Positions 45,416-54,815 of a stretch of DNA of 64,000 bases are shown piece after piece. Each line of letters begins with the position of its first letter. The stretch's first letter is position 1. Position numbers and translations under genes: made by a program. The notes below the pieces were generated by a model that was given only the letters and a program-made list of their open reading frames with translations, ran no database searches and was not told where the DNA came from. The stretch is from the NCBI GenBank assembly GCA_965225625.1, contig CBDDBH010000024.1:135383-199382 (forward strand), read 5' to 3'. This stretch comes from CBDDBH01 sp965225625. GTDB lineage: Bacteria > Pseudomonadota > Gammaproteobacteria > JADZEE01.

Positions 45416-46519
45416 TCAAACAGTTACCGTGGTAGCGATAGCCGTATTTTGTTCCAGCACGACGAGTGCCGGAGTTTTGCCGGAGTTGCTTTCGCAAACC
45501 CGGTTTGCCGCCTCCAATAATTCCTCCAATTCGGGGGCGGAGTAGTGGGTTGTGATGTCGCCATTACGGTGACCCAATAACACCTTTCGGGTTTCGAGAG
45601 GCACTCCCGCCGCGCGCAGCCTGCGCCCGAATGTGTGCTTCAAGTCGTGTACTCTCGCGAGTGATAAACCCACATCTTTGCGTACCCGCTTCCACGAACT
45701 GTTATTGATATTCCGCACCGGGTGCCCCTTGTAGGTGAAGACATGCTCAGGGTGAGTGCCCCGCATTTCTTCCACTACGGATTTGGCGATCCGATTCAAC
45801 ACGACTAACCGATCCTCCCGGTTCTTTACTTGCTCACCCGGAACGATAAACACCGAGGTGTCCAATTCCGGAACCTGGACCTCCCAGTCCCAACGCAGCC
45901 GGCAGACCTCCTGCTCCCGGCAGCCCGTATTGACCTTGAACAGGCACATACGAGCTAGGTGATCCGGGAGCGCCTGTAACAACTTGCGTTGTTCTACCCA
46001 CGATAGCGGGTACGGCTTGCGGGCGTCTGTAACCGGGAGCATCTGAATTAGTGGCGGCGTTTCGAGCCAGCTCAGGCCGTGCTCGTCCCGCCATAACCTC
46101 GCCGCCAAGTTCAGAATCCGCCTCACAACGCCGAGTGCAAGGTTAATGCTCTTGGTCTTGATGCCCTGTTTCCTTCGTGCCTCAATGAAGGGTTTAAGGG
46201 TTCCCAGATGCACTTGTTGTAACGGCAGATCGCCGATGAACGCGTCCAGTTGCTTGAGGTGCATTGCATAGTCACCAACGCTTTTCAAGTGAACGTACTC
46301 TTCGAGAAACTTAGTAGCCGCTTCCCGAAAGGTACGCCTAGGCCGGACGCCGAATACCTTGGCCTGCCGTACTTCCTCGATACGGCGAGCTAGGATCAGC
46401 TCTGCCGTTTCAAGTTTGCTTGTTCCAGTGCTTTCGTGAATCGTTTGGCCGAGGATCTGTTTTTCAATGTGCCAGATCCCAGCTCGATTCCGAAGCCCTG
46501 GACTTCGTTTGCGTCCCAT
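45416..46519 (-). CDS. Tyrosine recombinase / integrase
   Basis: 367 residues. The N-terminal SAM-like arm-binding part (REAATKFLEEYVHLKS) precedes the catalytic domain. The catalytic Arg is in NTGCREQEVCRLRW (about residue 201), the box II motif is HDLKHTFGRRLRAAGV (about 293, with Lys where HxxR enzymes have Arg; this variant is frequent in the subgroup), and the Tyr is in ITTHYS (about 326). It is located 16 bases from the tRNA and transcribed toward it. It catalyses integration and excision at the att repeats. Confidence 0.95.
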   Translation of the reverse strand: MGRKRSPGLRNRAGIWHIEKQILGQTIHESTGTSKLETAELILARRIEEVRQAKVFGVRPRRTFREAATKFLEEYVHLKSVGDYAMHLKQLDAFIGDLPLQQVHLGTLKPFIEARRKQGIKTKSINLALGVVRRILNLAARLWRDEHGLSWLETPPLIQMLPVTDARKPYPLSWVEQRKLLQALPDHLARMCLFKVNTGCREQEVCRLRWDWEVQVPELDTSVFIVPGEQVKNREDRLVVLNRIAKSVVEEMRGTHPEHVFTYKGHPVRNINNSSWKRVRKDVGLSLARVHDLKHTFGRRLRAAGVPLETRKVLLGHRNGDITTHYSAPELEELLEAANRVCESNSGKTPALVVLEQNTAIATTVTV

Positions 46520-46755
46520 AATTGCTCTCCTTCTGGATTGGAGGCGGGACGCCCGTTGCGGGATTTATATTGGTCCACCCAGGCGTCCAGATCAAGTCGG
46601 TCGAAGGCGATGCCTTGTTCTCCGATGGGGATTTCGATGAGATGTCGCCGCACCTCTTTGTTGAAGCGGTTGCGGTCCATACCGACATAAGAAGGCGCAT
46701 CCCGTAAACGGATCAAGCGGGGCAGCAGTCGGGCCATTCTTTCAGTCGCACTCAT
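46396..46755 (-). CDS. AlpA-like DNA-binding protein (excisionase candidate)
   Basis: 119 residues whose N-terminal half has the AlpA/MerR-like winged-helix pattern: LIRLRDAPSYVGMDRNRFNKEVRRHL, then PIGEQGIAFDRLDLDAWVDQY. The C-terminal half runs 124 bases into the integrase gene in another frame. Its start overlaps the stop of the upstream winged-helix gene by ATGA. It probably directs excision or represses integrase. Confidence 0.8.
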   Translation of the reverse strand: MSATERMARLLPRLIRLRDAPSYVGMDRNRFNKEVRRHLIEIPIGEQGIAFDRLDLDAWVDQYKSRNGRPASNPEGEQLWDANEVQGFGIELGSGTLKNRSSAKRFTKALEQANLKRQS

Positions 46756-47120
46756 TCAGCTGCCGCCTCCCAGATCGTCACGATAGGATTCCGACCAGGG
46801 TGGCGGTCGACACCGACGAGTCCGGCCGCTTCGAGCGAGGCAAGGCCGCGATAACCGGAGTGGCGATTGACACCGAATCCCCTCAACACTGATCCCGATA
46901 GGGCGACGGTCCGCGTCCGTTTAATGCCCGCGAGGAGCCAGAGTACGATAGCGACGTGCAGGGCTTTGCCGGGTTGGTGAGCAGCAGAAGAAAGCCAGTT
47001 CCAGGGAATTGGTCCTTTGAGGAATTTCTCGCCCGGCTTGTGTCGTGGCGGTCTTGTACCGGTTGCCCGTCTCTCAGTGAGGGTAGACAGTGACAATCTT
47101 TTGGGGTCGAGTGGGTCCAT
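46752..47120 (-). CDS. Winged-helix regulator-like protein
   Basis: 122 residues. RHKPGEKFLKGPIPWNWL leads into a winged-helix-like core (GKALHVAIVLWLLAG, then LRGFGVNRHSGYRGLASLEAAGLV). The same small protein often stands beside AlpA and phage-type integrases in proteobacterial islands. It may control replication of the element. It lies 17 bases downstream of the polymerase gene. Confidence 0.75.
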   Translation of the reverse strand: MDPLDPKRLSLSTLTERRATGTRPPRHKPGEKFLKGPIPWNWLSSAAHQPGKALHVAIVLWLLAGIKRTRTVALSGSVLRGFGVNRHSGYRGLASLEAAGLVGVDRHPGRNPIVTIWEAAAE

Positions 47121-47137
47121 AATTATAAAGACCTACT

Positions 47138-48952
47138 CTATAAGACAGATAAAGAGATTGGACGGGTGTGCGCTGGCGCGCTGGTATCGTTGCATTTCCG
47201 CACAGGTGGCGTGGGCGCAGATGAACAGGGTTCGAGCGTTTCGATAATGCTCTGTACCGTGTCCCACATCGTCGTACCCCGTTCGTCGTGGTGCCGGTCT
47301 GGGTAATGAATAACGTCGGCATCGCTACGTAGGCGAAATCCGTCGAGCACGACGGCGCTGGCGTCGGACATAATTTGTTGAGTTTGGTTAATGATTTCGG
47401 GTAAAAATTCTAGCGGGGCCTCGATCAGTACCGCATCATGAATTGGCGCGCAGATTTTGACCCCAGCCTCCGTTAGCGTGCAGCAAGCCAAGCGTAACAT
47501 TTCGGCGCCGTTTGCCTGCATGAGGAAATTGCGCAGGAATCGGGGATTTGGATTGTTGCTGGTGTGCACGGTCCACCCAAACACCGTCCATAGCTTGCCG
47601 TGCAGCATGGCGTAGTCCACTGCCCCGTCGGACCACCGCCAGAATAGGCGATAGGTCTCGCGGTGTAGCCGCAACAACTCTCGTGCGCGTATGATCGGCT
47701 GGCCGATGCGTTGTGCCAGTGATTCGGCGCCCATGCCGTATTGCACGGCCAGGACGCACGCCTTAAATTGATCGCGCTCCGCTTTGTGTGTTTGCTTAGT
47801 GGCAGTGTCCGGCACCGCGGCTGCTTGTTTGGCAAATTCAAGGTAGGGATCGCCGGATACATAAGCGGCGATCATCTTGGGGTCGCCGGACAATGCAGCC
47901 GCAATACCGAATTCCTGTTGCGACCAGTCGATATAGGCCAACCCACGACCGCGCTCAGGTTTGATCAGGCCGCGTAGCCAAACCGCAGGGCCGAATATGA
48001 AGCGGCTGTTGCTTGGTTGATTGCGGCCGGTTCGGGCACGGAAGGCAGATAGCAGGCAGCGGTTGCGCCCATCAACGCCGACGGCCAACTCGGCCAGGCG
48101 CATTTGCGACAGTGCAACGCGCAGTTCGCGTAAGGGTGCGATCTTCGGATGGGCGCGGGCCATTTCTCGGAAGGTGTCATCGCGCAGGTCGAACTTGCCC
48201 GTCGGCAGCTGGGGCCAAGGTATGTCGTTCTTGGCCAGCCAATCTGCAAACCGAACCGCTTTGAAGGCGCGCCCGTCGAACACGCCGTAATCTGAGTCGA
48301 TCGCGGCAATCAGTTGTTCCTGTATCACCTCCCAGTGTTCGCGGAAGAGTGCCAGCATCGCGACATCAATCGGTATACCGTTATGTTCGATGCATGCTGC
48401 CGCTTTCATATAACGGCCGCGCAACAGCGCGCGCAGAGTGTCCAGCTGCGGTGTCATCTTCGGCAACAACTCGGTCAAGGCCCCGACGTCGGACTCACAG
48501 TAGTTCAGCAATGCCTGCTTCTCTGTTTCCGTCCACGGCCCACCGCGCATTGCGAGTTCCCGCATGCTCTCCTTGTCCGCCGCCTCGATGCTGTCCAGCC
48601 CGAACCAGGCCAGGGCTCCGAGTAGCCCGGCGCCACAGGGCAATGCCAGACCGTTAGTCTGGTTTCGGAATTCCACAAACAGATCCAGCACGTTGACCGG
48701 CAGCGACCAACCCAACGCCAGGTGACAGGTCAATTCCGCACTGGCGTAGTACGCAACGAACAGTGCGTCCTCACCGATGGCGTAGGGTGCCTGCCGCATT
48801 CCCGTCAACTCGTCTTCCCACAGGCGTAGTTTGCGTTTGGTCGCGAGTTCCCACGCCACGAGGCAAACGATGGAAGGTCTCTCCCCCGGCGGCGCCGAAA
48901 ACTCAAAATCCACTAGCCAAACTTCGCGGAAGCGCACCGAGCCGACTTTCAT
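47138..48952 (-). CDS. Phage-type family A DNA polymerase with 3'-5' exonuclease
   Basis: 604 residues. The N-terminus is a DEDD exonuclease: VWLVDFEFSAPPGERPS has Asp15 and Glu17, and further acidic residues lie in YCESDVGALTEL. The polymerase domain has motif A at about residue 341 (LAYIDWSQQEFGIAAAL), motif B near 397 (KACVLAVQYGMG) and motif C near 504 (PIHDAVLIEAP). There is no 5' nuclease domain, so it resembles the polymerases of T7-like and other phages and plasmids. Its start overlaps the stop of the 204-residue partner by one base (TAATG). It can serve replication of the element. Confidence 0.93.
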   Translation of the reverse strand: MKVGSVRFREVWLVDFEFSAPPGERPSIVCLVAWELATKRKLRLWEDELTGMRQAPYAIGEDALFVAYYASAELTCHLALGWSLPVNVLDLFVEFRNQTNGLALPCGAGLLGALAWFGLDSIEAADKESMRELAMRGGPWTETEKQALLNYCESDVGALTELLPKMTPQLDTLRALLRGRYMKAAACIEHNGIPIDVAMLALFREHWEVIQEQLIAAIDSDYGVFDGRAFKAVRFADWLAKNDIPWPQLPTGKFDLRDDTFREMARAHPKIAPLRELRVALSQMRLAELAVGVDGRNRCLLSAFRARTGRNQPSNSRFIFGPAVWLRGLIKPERGRGLAYIDWSQQEFGIAAALSGDPKMIAAYVSGDPYLEFAKQAAAVPDTATKQTHKAERDQFKACVLAVQYGMGAESLAQRIGQPIIRARELLRLHRETYRLFWRWSDGAVDYAMLHGKLWTVFGWTVHTSNNPNPRFLRNFLMQANGAEMLRLACCTLTEAGVKICAPIHDAVLIEAPLEFLPEIINQTQQIMSDASAVVLDGFRLRSDADVIHYPDRHHDERGTTMWDTVQSIIETLEPCSSAPTPPVRKCNDTSAPAHTRPISLSVL

Positions 48953-49566
48953 TACACCTCTCCCTGCAGACGGCGGACTACGGGATGGTCCAGGCTGGTG
49001 ATGAAGTGGTCCTTGAAACCGATGCGGAGGATTTCTTTAAACTCAACTTCCGGCCACTCGGGCTCAGGCAGATTGCTGACCGCCTCGTAGACCTCATAAG
49101 CACCGAGTGCCATATTCGCCGCGACACGGATCCAGCGCTTTTGTGCCATCTCCGCCGCTTCCAGTGCGGAGCGGTTCCACTCGTCGTGCCGGCCATCTTC
49201 ACCGGGTAGCCGGATCGGCCAAAGCGTCAACACGTTTTGCCGGTTGATGGTTGTGAATAACACCTTGGGAACAATTTCTCCGGGTAACTCATGCCAGATG
49301 TCTGGATCGACCAGATAGGTTTCCCGCTCTTCCTTCAATTCCAGCACTGCCGTTTCCAGCCGGTAGGATTCATCCGGATGTACTCGAACAAAATCTTGTC
49401 GGCCGGGTTTGCGTACTGGGACAGTAAGCAGCGCCTTCTTGACACCTACGGATTCGGCGAAGTTTTGCGAGAGTCGCAACCGTTTGGGATCAAACGGGTT
49501 TCCTCCGTTTCCTTGCTCGGTGCCGGTTGTGGCGGATGTTTCAGTGGAAGGGGTTAAATCGCTCAT
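48952..49566 (-). CDS. Conserved protein coupled to the DNA polymerase, unknown
   Basis: 204 residues from ATG 49566; a longer frame upstream is unconserved. The core motifs are PVRKPGRQDFVRVHPDESYRLE, then RETYLVDPDIWHELPGE, and NVLTLWPIRLP followed by RIGFKDHFITSLDHPVVRRL. It always seems to be coupled to the polymerase through the TAATG overlap, which suggests a single-strand-binding or loading role. That role is inferred from position only. Confidence 0.7.
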   Translation of the reverse strand: MSDLTPSTETSATTGTEQGNGGNPFDPKRLRLSQNFAESVGVKKALLTVPVRKPGRQDFVRVHPDESYRLETAVLELKEERETYLVDPDIWHELPGEIVPKVLFTTINRQNVLTLWPIRLPGEDGRHDEWNRSALEAAEMAQKRWIRVAANMALGAYEVYEAVSNLPEPEWPEVEFKEILRIGFKDHFITSLDHPVVRRLQGEV

Positions 49567-49728
49567 GCTCGTTTCCTCTTCGATAGCAGGCCGCACTGTG
49601 CGACCTTTGGAGACGGGGATTTTGGGTGGGCGATTTGGGTATTGGAATCGGGCTGACGGGCTTCGGTGGTGGCTTAACTGACCGCCACTCAATCAGTTAG
49701 CAGTCGTGACTGTAGTCTATGTTGCGGA

Positions 49729-49817
49729 GCCGTACGGTTTGGTGCGCGAATGAACACCGAACAAATCAGAGGCTTACGTGGTCGGTAGTTGGGCGAAAGA
49801 TTTCCGCCCAACTTTTT
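49729..49817 (+). ncRNA. Candidate structured small RNA (c4-antisense-like)
   Basis: A plus-strand unit between two minus-strand genes. Hairpin 1 pairs GTTTGGTG (49737-49744) with CACCGAAC (49755-49762). Hairpin 2 pairs AGTTGGGCG (49787-49795) with CGCCCAACT (49805-49813) and is followed by TTTTT, an intrinsic terminator. A -10-like TATGTT lies at 49718-49723. The two-hairpin plan and position resemble the c4 antisense RNAs of P1-like phages, but family membership needs a covariance search. No protein explains this stretch. Confidence 0.5.
49787..49817 (+). terminator. Intrinsic terminator of the candidate small RNA
   Basis: A nine-bp GC-rich stem (AGTTGGGCG/CGCCCAACT) and TTTTT run on the plus strand, while both neighbouring genes are on the minus strand. 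It therefore ends a plus-strand transcript not accounted for by any gene. Confidence 0.8.
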
Positions 49818-49843
49818 ATTTCTTCATCTTTTTGCGGATGGTT

Positions 49844-50623
49844 TCAGAATCCCGGGTCTTGGGCAATTGGCAACTTTGAGATTTGTCCGGCTATCCAGGT
49901 ATCGGGGTGGCTCCTCGTGTTGCGGTATTTGCGGCGGAACCTGAGATACGCATCCTGCCAGTCTGCATACATGGCTTCGGTTCTTCGTTTCCGGGCTTCC
50001 TGTTTCTCTGTTGACGGCGTGTACTTCTTTTCTACGTTGCTAGGTGCCTTGTCAATGAGACGAATGATGCGGGCACGGTCGATGGCGAGCGCGTCCCTTT
50101 CAAAAAACAACGCTTCTTCCAACGGCAGTCGATGGTCGTTGGCTTCCAATGTTAAAGGTAATTTGTTCAACGAAAGCCAGCGCCTTCCGTTCTTTCCTTT
50201 CATCATGCCGAGACGAATGTTGGTTTGTCTTTGCCGGTCCTCGATCTCGCCGTCTATGGAGAGCAAGCCGGAGATCACCACGGCAAGTTGACGTACCGTC
50301 GCCTTCCACTGCTGAAGCCTCTCCAGTGGGATTCGTATGATTCCCATCGTCGCCTGCATTTCCGGGTGCTCGCAAACGATATACGCGCGAGCCGGTTGGG
50401 CAGTTTTGTCGGGCCGGCGATGAACGTCCATGAAACACCGGTGCTCGCAACCGTGACACTCAATAGACGGCGCTGGCTTCGTTTGAGTAACAACGCCTGC
50501 TTCTATCATCCTGTCCACAGCCCGATCGGGCCACTGCTGAACGGCATCCCAGGTTATGAGGTGGGTGTCCCCGTCCCTCCCGAGAGATTCCAATAGTGAC
50601 AGCAGGACACCATTCAACGTCAC
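49844..50623 (-). CDS. Conserved unknown protein, module gene B
   Basis: 259 residues. The middle carries a zinc-ribbon-like set of cysteines (SIECHGCEHRCFM, then IVCEHPEM), followed by a helical region (LERLQQWKATVRQLAVVISGLL) and a basic C-terminus. It overlaps the preceding gene by ATGA, so the two form a coupled pair. No family name can be given. The Cys pattern and helical part suggest nucleic-acid or metal binding, which is an inference. Confidence 0.65.
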   Translation of the reverse strand: MTLNGVLLSLLESLGRDGDTHLITWDAVQQWPDRAVDRMIEAGVVTQTKPAPSIECHGCEHRCFMDVHRRPDKTAQPARAYIVCEHPEMQATMGIIRIPLERLQQWKATVRQLAVVISGLLSIDGEIEDRQRQTNIRLGMMKGKNGRRWLSLNKLPLTLEANDHRLPLEEALFFERDALAIDRARIIRLIDKAPSNVEKKYTPSTEKQEARKRRTEAMYADWQDAYLRFRRKYRNTRSHPDTWIAGQISKLPIAQDPGF

Positions 50624-51804
50624 TTGTTGTCGTCATCCCCTCGTAGCTGCGGATCGATACCGGAAGTTGTCAGCATTTGCCGGATGACGTTGTCCCTTCC
50701 GTCATGGTTGAGGCTACAAGAATTCGGATAGGTTATGTTGAAGGTCTTGGTCCCTGCACGTTTTCCCGGTTCGACTTCGAATATCGCCTTTATGCTGACC
50801 TGTGTAATGAAGAAAGCGGGTGGATTGAGTTCCCTGAGCAGATCGTAAACTGCCATTTTGTTGTCTTTGGTATCTGCCTCCAACACGATGCGTCGCCTGG
50901 ATCCAGGCTTCAGCGTTAATCTAATTTTGGTAACAATCGCATCGCTGATCCCCGAATCCGCCGGGAACTTGAACTCAAAATTGGGATCGGCCATCGGATC
51001 AAGGTCGTATACCCGTCTGTCGATTGTGCCATCAGCCAAGGCATCCAGTTTCAGGATAGTTTTGGCAAATGTTTGTTGCAGTACCGGCACCGCCTTGGTG
51101 TTCTTTGGCGCATAGATGTCAAGAGAACCTTCGTTCTCAGAATAGACGAAGATGATTTCAAACGCTGGATGTCGGGAACGAGTCGTGAGCCTATTACGTT
51201 CCCACTCCACACCAGACTGGCCGTAGTCTTCCGGATAGGCAAAAAAATACTCTTTTCCTGTCTCTACTTTTCGGTAGGGTTCCACTTTGCAGTTGCGGCC
51301 GCGGCCTTCTCTTTTGTTGAAATAGCCGCTGATCGCCTTTTCGAGTTGGAGGATATCTTCATCATCGACATGAGGTGGCACGTGCGGCAGGTCGTTACGC
51401 TTTTTCCAATACCGGCCGCTGACGTTGTCGGCATGGAGCAGAGCCGATGCGCCTTTCCAGTAGGTGGGCTTACCGAGAAAAGCCCACATCGTTTTGGCAT
51501 GGTAGCCATCGATGGTGGAAAGCTCCTCGGCGAAGGTCTCATCTCCGTCGAACAGCGCCTCATTGCATAGGGCGCTAATGCCGCCGTCGCCGGCCAGAGC
51601 ATTGATGTCCTGAAAGTGTACCTCCACGGTTGCCTGCTGTTCTTCTGATAGGGCAGCGAATGCCTCGAAAACGGGTTCGATTTCGGTCTCTTTCAACTTT
51701 TCCAAATCGATACCTAACACAATACCACGCTCCTCGAAGTAGCGAGCCAACCACTTATTTGGCATCCGCCGAAAGAATTGCCGGCGTTGATACTGGTTGT
51801 TCAT
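50620..51804 (-). CDS. Conserved unknown protein, module gene A
   Basis: 394 residues, starting MNNQYQRRQFFRRMPNKWLARYF. Two conserved blocks are seen: EGRGRNCKVEPYRKVETGKEYFFAYPEDYGQ and HPAFEIIFVYSENEGSLDIYAP. A C-terminal part follows (KIRLTLKPGSRRRIVLEADT). It is unlike any enzyme family I know; the acidic residues in the second block could be catalytic but are unproved. It is the first gene of the two-gene module, and the pair sits at the variable end of the element, where cargo genes such as defence systems are often found. Confidence 0.65.
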   Translation of the reverse strand: MNNQYQRRQFFRRMPNKWLARYFEERGIVLGIDLEKLKETEIEPVFEAFAALSEEQQATVEVHFQDINALAGDGGISALCNEALFDGDETFAEELSTIDGYHAKTMWAFLGKPTYWKGASALLHADNVSGRYWKKRNDLPHVPPHVDDEDILQLEKAISGYFNKREGRGRNCKVEPYRKVETGKEYFFAYPEDYGQSGVEWERNRLTTRSRHPAFEIIFVYSENEGSLDIYAPKNTKAVPVLQQTFAKTILKLDALADGTIDRRVYDLDPMADPNFEFKFPADSGISDAIVTKIRLTLKPGSRRRIVLEADTKDNKMAVYDLLRELNPPAFFITQVSIKAIFEVEPGKRAGTKTFNITYPNSCSLNHDGRDNVIRQMLTTSGIDPQLRGDDDNK

Positions 51805-51987
51805 GATTTCACCCTTTTCGGGTTGGAATACTATTAGTGTAACTGCAGAAATATGGGGTCATACGCGAAAAATGAATTTAGGCAGCGATGCGGAGGGAAA
51901 CCCCATTGAATACAACGCACTACCAGATTTTTCGATCGTCTTGAGGTAAAATTCGGTTAATGTTTTCGGGTAAAAACGAGGACGGTT

Positions 51988-52608
51988 ATGGGTGGTTTCG
52001 GTAGCGGTAACTGGTATCGCTGGAACAAGCGGGAATGTATCGATGACCACATCAGCGTCGACGTCCGGCGCTGGAAACGAGAAGGTTTTCTAACGGTCGG
52101 GAACCGGTTTGGGTGGCAGTGGACGGGCAATGGTGAGGGTTCCGACAGTATCCGGATATGCGTGGAGCACGACGGGGTCGTGCTGATCTATCGTCAGCGG
52201 GTTCGTGGCGGCGATTGGCAGGATATTGAAGAGACTGTTCCTCTGGTGTACACGGACTGCATTTACGGTGGCCGGCGAGCGTGGTTTCAGTGTCCTTCAT
52301 GTTGTCGACGGGCGGCGAAACTCTATAGTCAGGTTCCGTATTTTATTTGTCGCGTTTGCTGTGACCTCCCGTATCAAAGCCAGGGGGAATCTGTCTCGGA
52401 TCGGGCCATGCGGAAGACCCGCCGGATCCGCCGAAAGCTGGATGCCAGCATGAGCCTGATGGAACCCATCTGGACAAAGCCGAAAGGGATGCACTGGAAA
52501 ACCTTCGAGCGGTTAAAGCGCGAGGCGGAAAATGCAGAACACGTTTCGTTGTATGAGATCGCGAAGCATTTGCCGGGACTCGCGGAGTACTTCCCGGATA
52601 TGTACTAG
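51988..52608 (+). CDS. Zinc-ribbon protein of integrative elements
   Basis: 206 residues beginning MGGFGSGNWYRWNKRE, a start common to a widespread protein of phages and islands. After a beta-rich middle (VLIYRQRVRGGDWQDIEETVPL) there is a Cys4 site (FQCPSCCRRAAKLY, YFICRVCCDLPYQSQ), then a basic helix (RAMRKTRRIRRKLD). It probably binds nucleic acid; the precise role is unknown. It is the only protein gene of the element read on the plus strand. Confidence 0.8.
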   Translation: MGGFGSGNWYRWNKRECIDDHISVDVRRWKREGFLTVGNRFGWQWTGNGEGSDSIRICVEHDGVVLIYRQRVRGGDWQDIEETVPLVYTDCIYGGRRAWFQCPSCCRRAAKLYSQVPYFICRVCCDLPYQSQGESVSDRAMRKTRRIRRKLDASMSLMEPIWTKPKGMHWKTFERLKREAENAEHVSLYEIAKHLPGLAEYFPDMY

Positions 52609-52897
52609 CCTTGCTGGCCCGGGTTTACGTCAGGATTTATCCAACCACTTAGTATCCAACCAGGTGGTCGACCATGGCGGTCTGGACGTAAACGGCCGCA
52701 TTTTGGAGGTTTTCGGGAGAACGGATTACGCGCTACCTTTCAATGCCGAAGATTTGCCGAACTTGTCAACTAAATCGCTGGCTCTGGTCCGAAGTATTGA
52801 TTTAAATGCGTCCACGAGTCATTCGGTCGAATGGAATTATCGACCCTATTGGACCTTTATTGAATGACTCCTACGCTCCTCTATTTCTTTTGTTCGA

Positions 52898-54566
52898 TCA
52901 TTCCAGGTATCGCACTTCGCCCTCAACGTTCTCTCCGACATCGCCTTCATTGATGAGAACGTTTGAATTTGCACCGGAGCCTGACACCACGACCCCCCAG
53001 CGTGAGTTGAATCGAATTATGTTCTCGAACTCCCCCCCCGATCGCGTTTCCCTGCGCAAACCGGATGAAGACCCCATGCCTTGCGTTAGGCCTCGGTTCT
53101 ACGCCAGTCGCGTCCACGCCGATCAGGGACCCGATAATACGGTTTCCTTTCGTTACTTCGAGCGGATTGTCTTCATTGAATCTGCCGAGAATCATGATAC
53201 CGTCGCCCGCATTACATGACACCAACACGGCAGTATCAGCGGTCGCATCGCTGCGCGTCACGAGGTTGTTTTGCGCGTTGTAAATGTTCATTCCCCCGAT
53301 ACCGTTCGGCAAGCACGTTTTCCCGTCCGCCTGCACGCCCAAATACGTGTTTCGAATCGTGTTGCCCTGGGCGTGACCCTTTCCGGCAAAATCTGGCGGC
53401 GCAGGACTATCATTGCTTCCGTCGATCGTTATGCCACGTCGCCGGCACCCCGAGGACAAGACTCTGCCACCAACGGTCGCGCCGCCAATCGTGTTTCGAG
53501 GCGCATTATAGATGAGTACTCCGGTTCTAAGATTCGGAATGGCCCTGGTGCCGGTCGGGTCGGTACAAAAATAAGACCCCGCCGCAATGTTTTCGAACGC
53601 GTCGGGGCCACTGAAAATCAGGCCATACTGACGGTTTCCGGACGAAACAACTCTCTCGCTCTCGCTCTCACCGCCGACGCGATTTCGCCAAGCATTCCTT
53701 ATAACTATCCCCGAGCCAGTATTGGGTACGGCCGCGTCGCCGCCGGGGTTAAGTCCCGCAAAGGTGTTGACCACGACGTTTTCGTAGCTACCGTCTTGGA
53801 TAGAGATGCCGGATGCGGAGTTTCCGGAGGTTACAACTCTCTCGCTCTCGCTCTCACCGCCGACGCGATTTCGCCAAGCATTCCTTATAAGTATCCCCGG
53901 GCCAGTATTGGGTACGGCCGCGTCGCCGCCGGGGTTAAGTCCCGCAAAGGTGTTGACCACGACGTTTTCGTAGCTACCGTCTCCGATAAAGATGCCGGCT
54001 TTGGAGTTTCCGGAGGTTACAACGCGCTCCTCGAATCTCTCGCCTCCAATTTTGGATTTCGCAACTCCCAAGAAAAGGATGCCCTCTCCGGAATTTCCTT
54101 TTGCGGAATGAGTCCTCGGATCAACTCCTACCCACATACCGGTAACCGAATGGCCTTCTCCTCCGAAAAAGAACACAGCGTTCTCCGGAAACCCCGTGAC
54201 GACGAGTCCGTCTACGTGAATCCCGTTGATCGACTTCGCGTAGAGGCCGCTCCCGGACTCGACGCATTCTCCGCTTAAATGAACGATCGGTTTTCCGAAC
54301 CAGCCGGGCTGGCTACTGCCAACAATGGAGACTTGTCCCTTTATATGTGGTAACGGGGTACGTGGACAGATTTCGATCGGGCCGACTCCGACGGAAAACT
54401 CTATCCGATCTCGTCCCGGGTGCTGGTTCGCTAAGTCGATAGCTGCTCTGAGGGTCCCGGGGCCAGAATCTTCGGTAGAAACCACGGTGAGAACTCGAGC
54501 CTGTGCGGATGTCGCCAGAAGGCAAAGGCAAAGGCAAAGTATCCAGTGGATATGCTTGGCGATCAT
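52898..54566 (-). pseudogene. Secreted right-handed beta-helix protein with a G8 tract frameshift
   Basis: From ATG 54566: signal peptide (HIHWILCLCLCLLATSAQA), then VLTVVSTEDSGPGTLRAAIDLAN, typical of secreted beta-helix proteins, and many PbH1-like turns with the N..IGG pattern. Two copies of a 62-residue unit (YENVVVNTFAGLNPGGDAA) are repeated at DNA level with a 186-bp period (53647-54018). At a run of eight G on the coding strand (53032-53039) the frame is lost and ends at 52947. With seven G it continues GEFENIIRFNSRWGVVVSG to a stop at 52898. The protein is probably an adhesin or carbohydrate-binding cargo of the element. The tract could be a phase-variation switch or a read error. Confidence 0.75.
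53647..54018 (-). repeat. Two 186-bp tandem repeats in the beta-helix gene
   Basis: Starts ACAACTCTCTCGCTCTCG at 53647 and again at 53833 with almost identical sequence between; a third diverged start is at 54016. The unit encodes 62 residues, i.e. whole helix turns, so it can expand without breaking the frame. Confidence 0.85.
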
Positions 54567-54815
54567 GAATGCAACTTGGACCCTACGTACTGAATTATTG
54601 AACGGCCAACGATGTTCGGAACCCCGGCGTTTCGTTTCGTTTCGTTTGGGTAAAGCGTATCCTATCACTCGGTGGGCGGCCAATGCGGTCGCGGGAGAGC
54701 GGCGCCGAAGTTTTGCCGGGATCAGTCCGGCACGGTTGTGCATGGTCGTGAAAAACGCAACGGGCGCCCTCACCAATGGATGAATAAAACAAATGGTTAT
54801 GCGCTCATATGATAA

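Noticed and set aside
45315..45497. A 60-residue minus-strand frame over tRNA-Arg, containing RPERFELPTTWFEARYSIQL
   Set aside because: This is the translation of the tRNA antisense strand, a known false ORF.
49720..49760. Group II intron domain V-like word GAGCCGTACGG
   Set aside because: The complementary half and any reverse transcriptase are missing; the hairpins fit a small RNA better.
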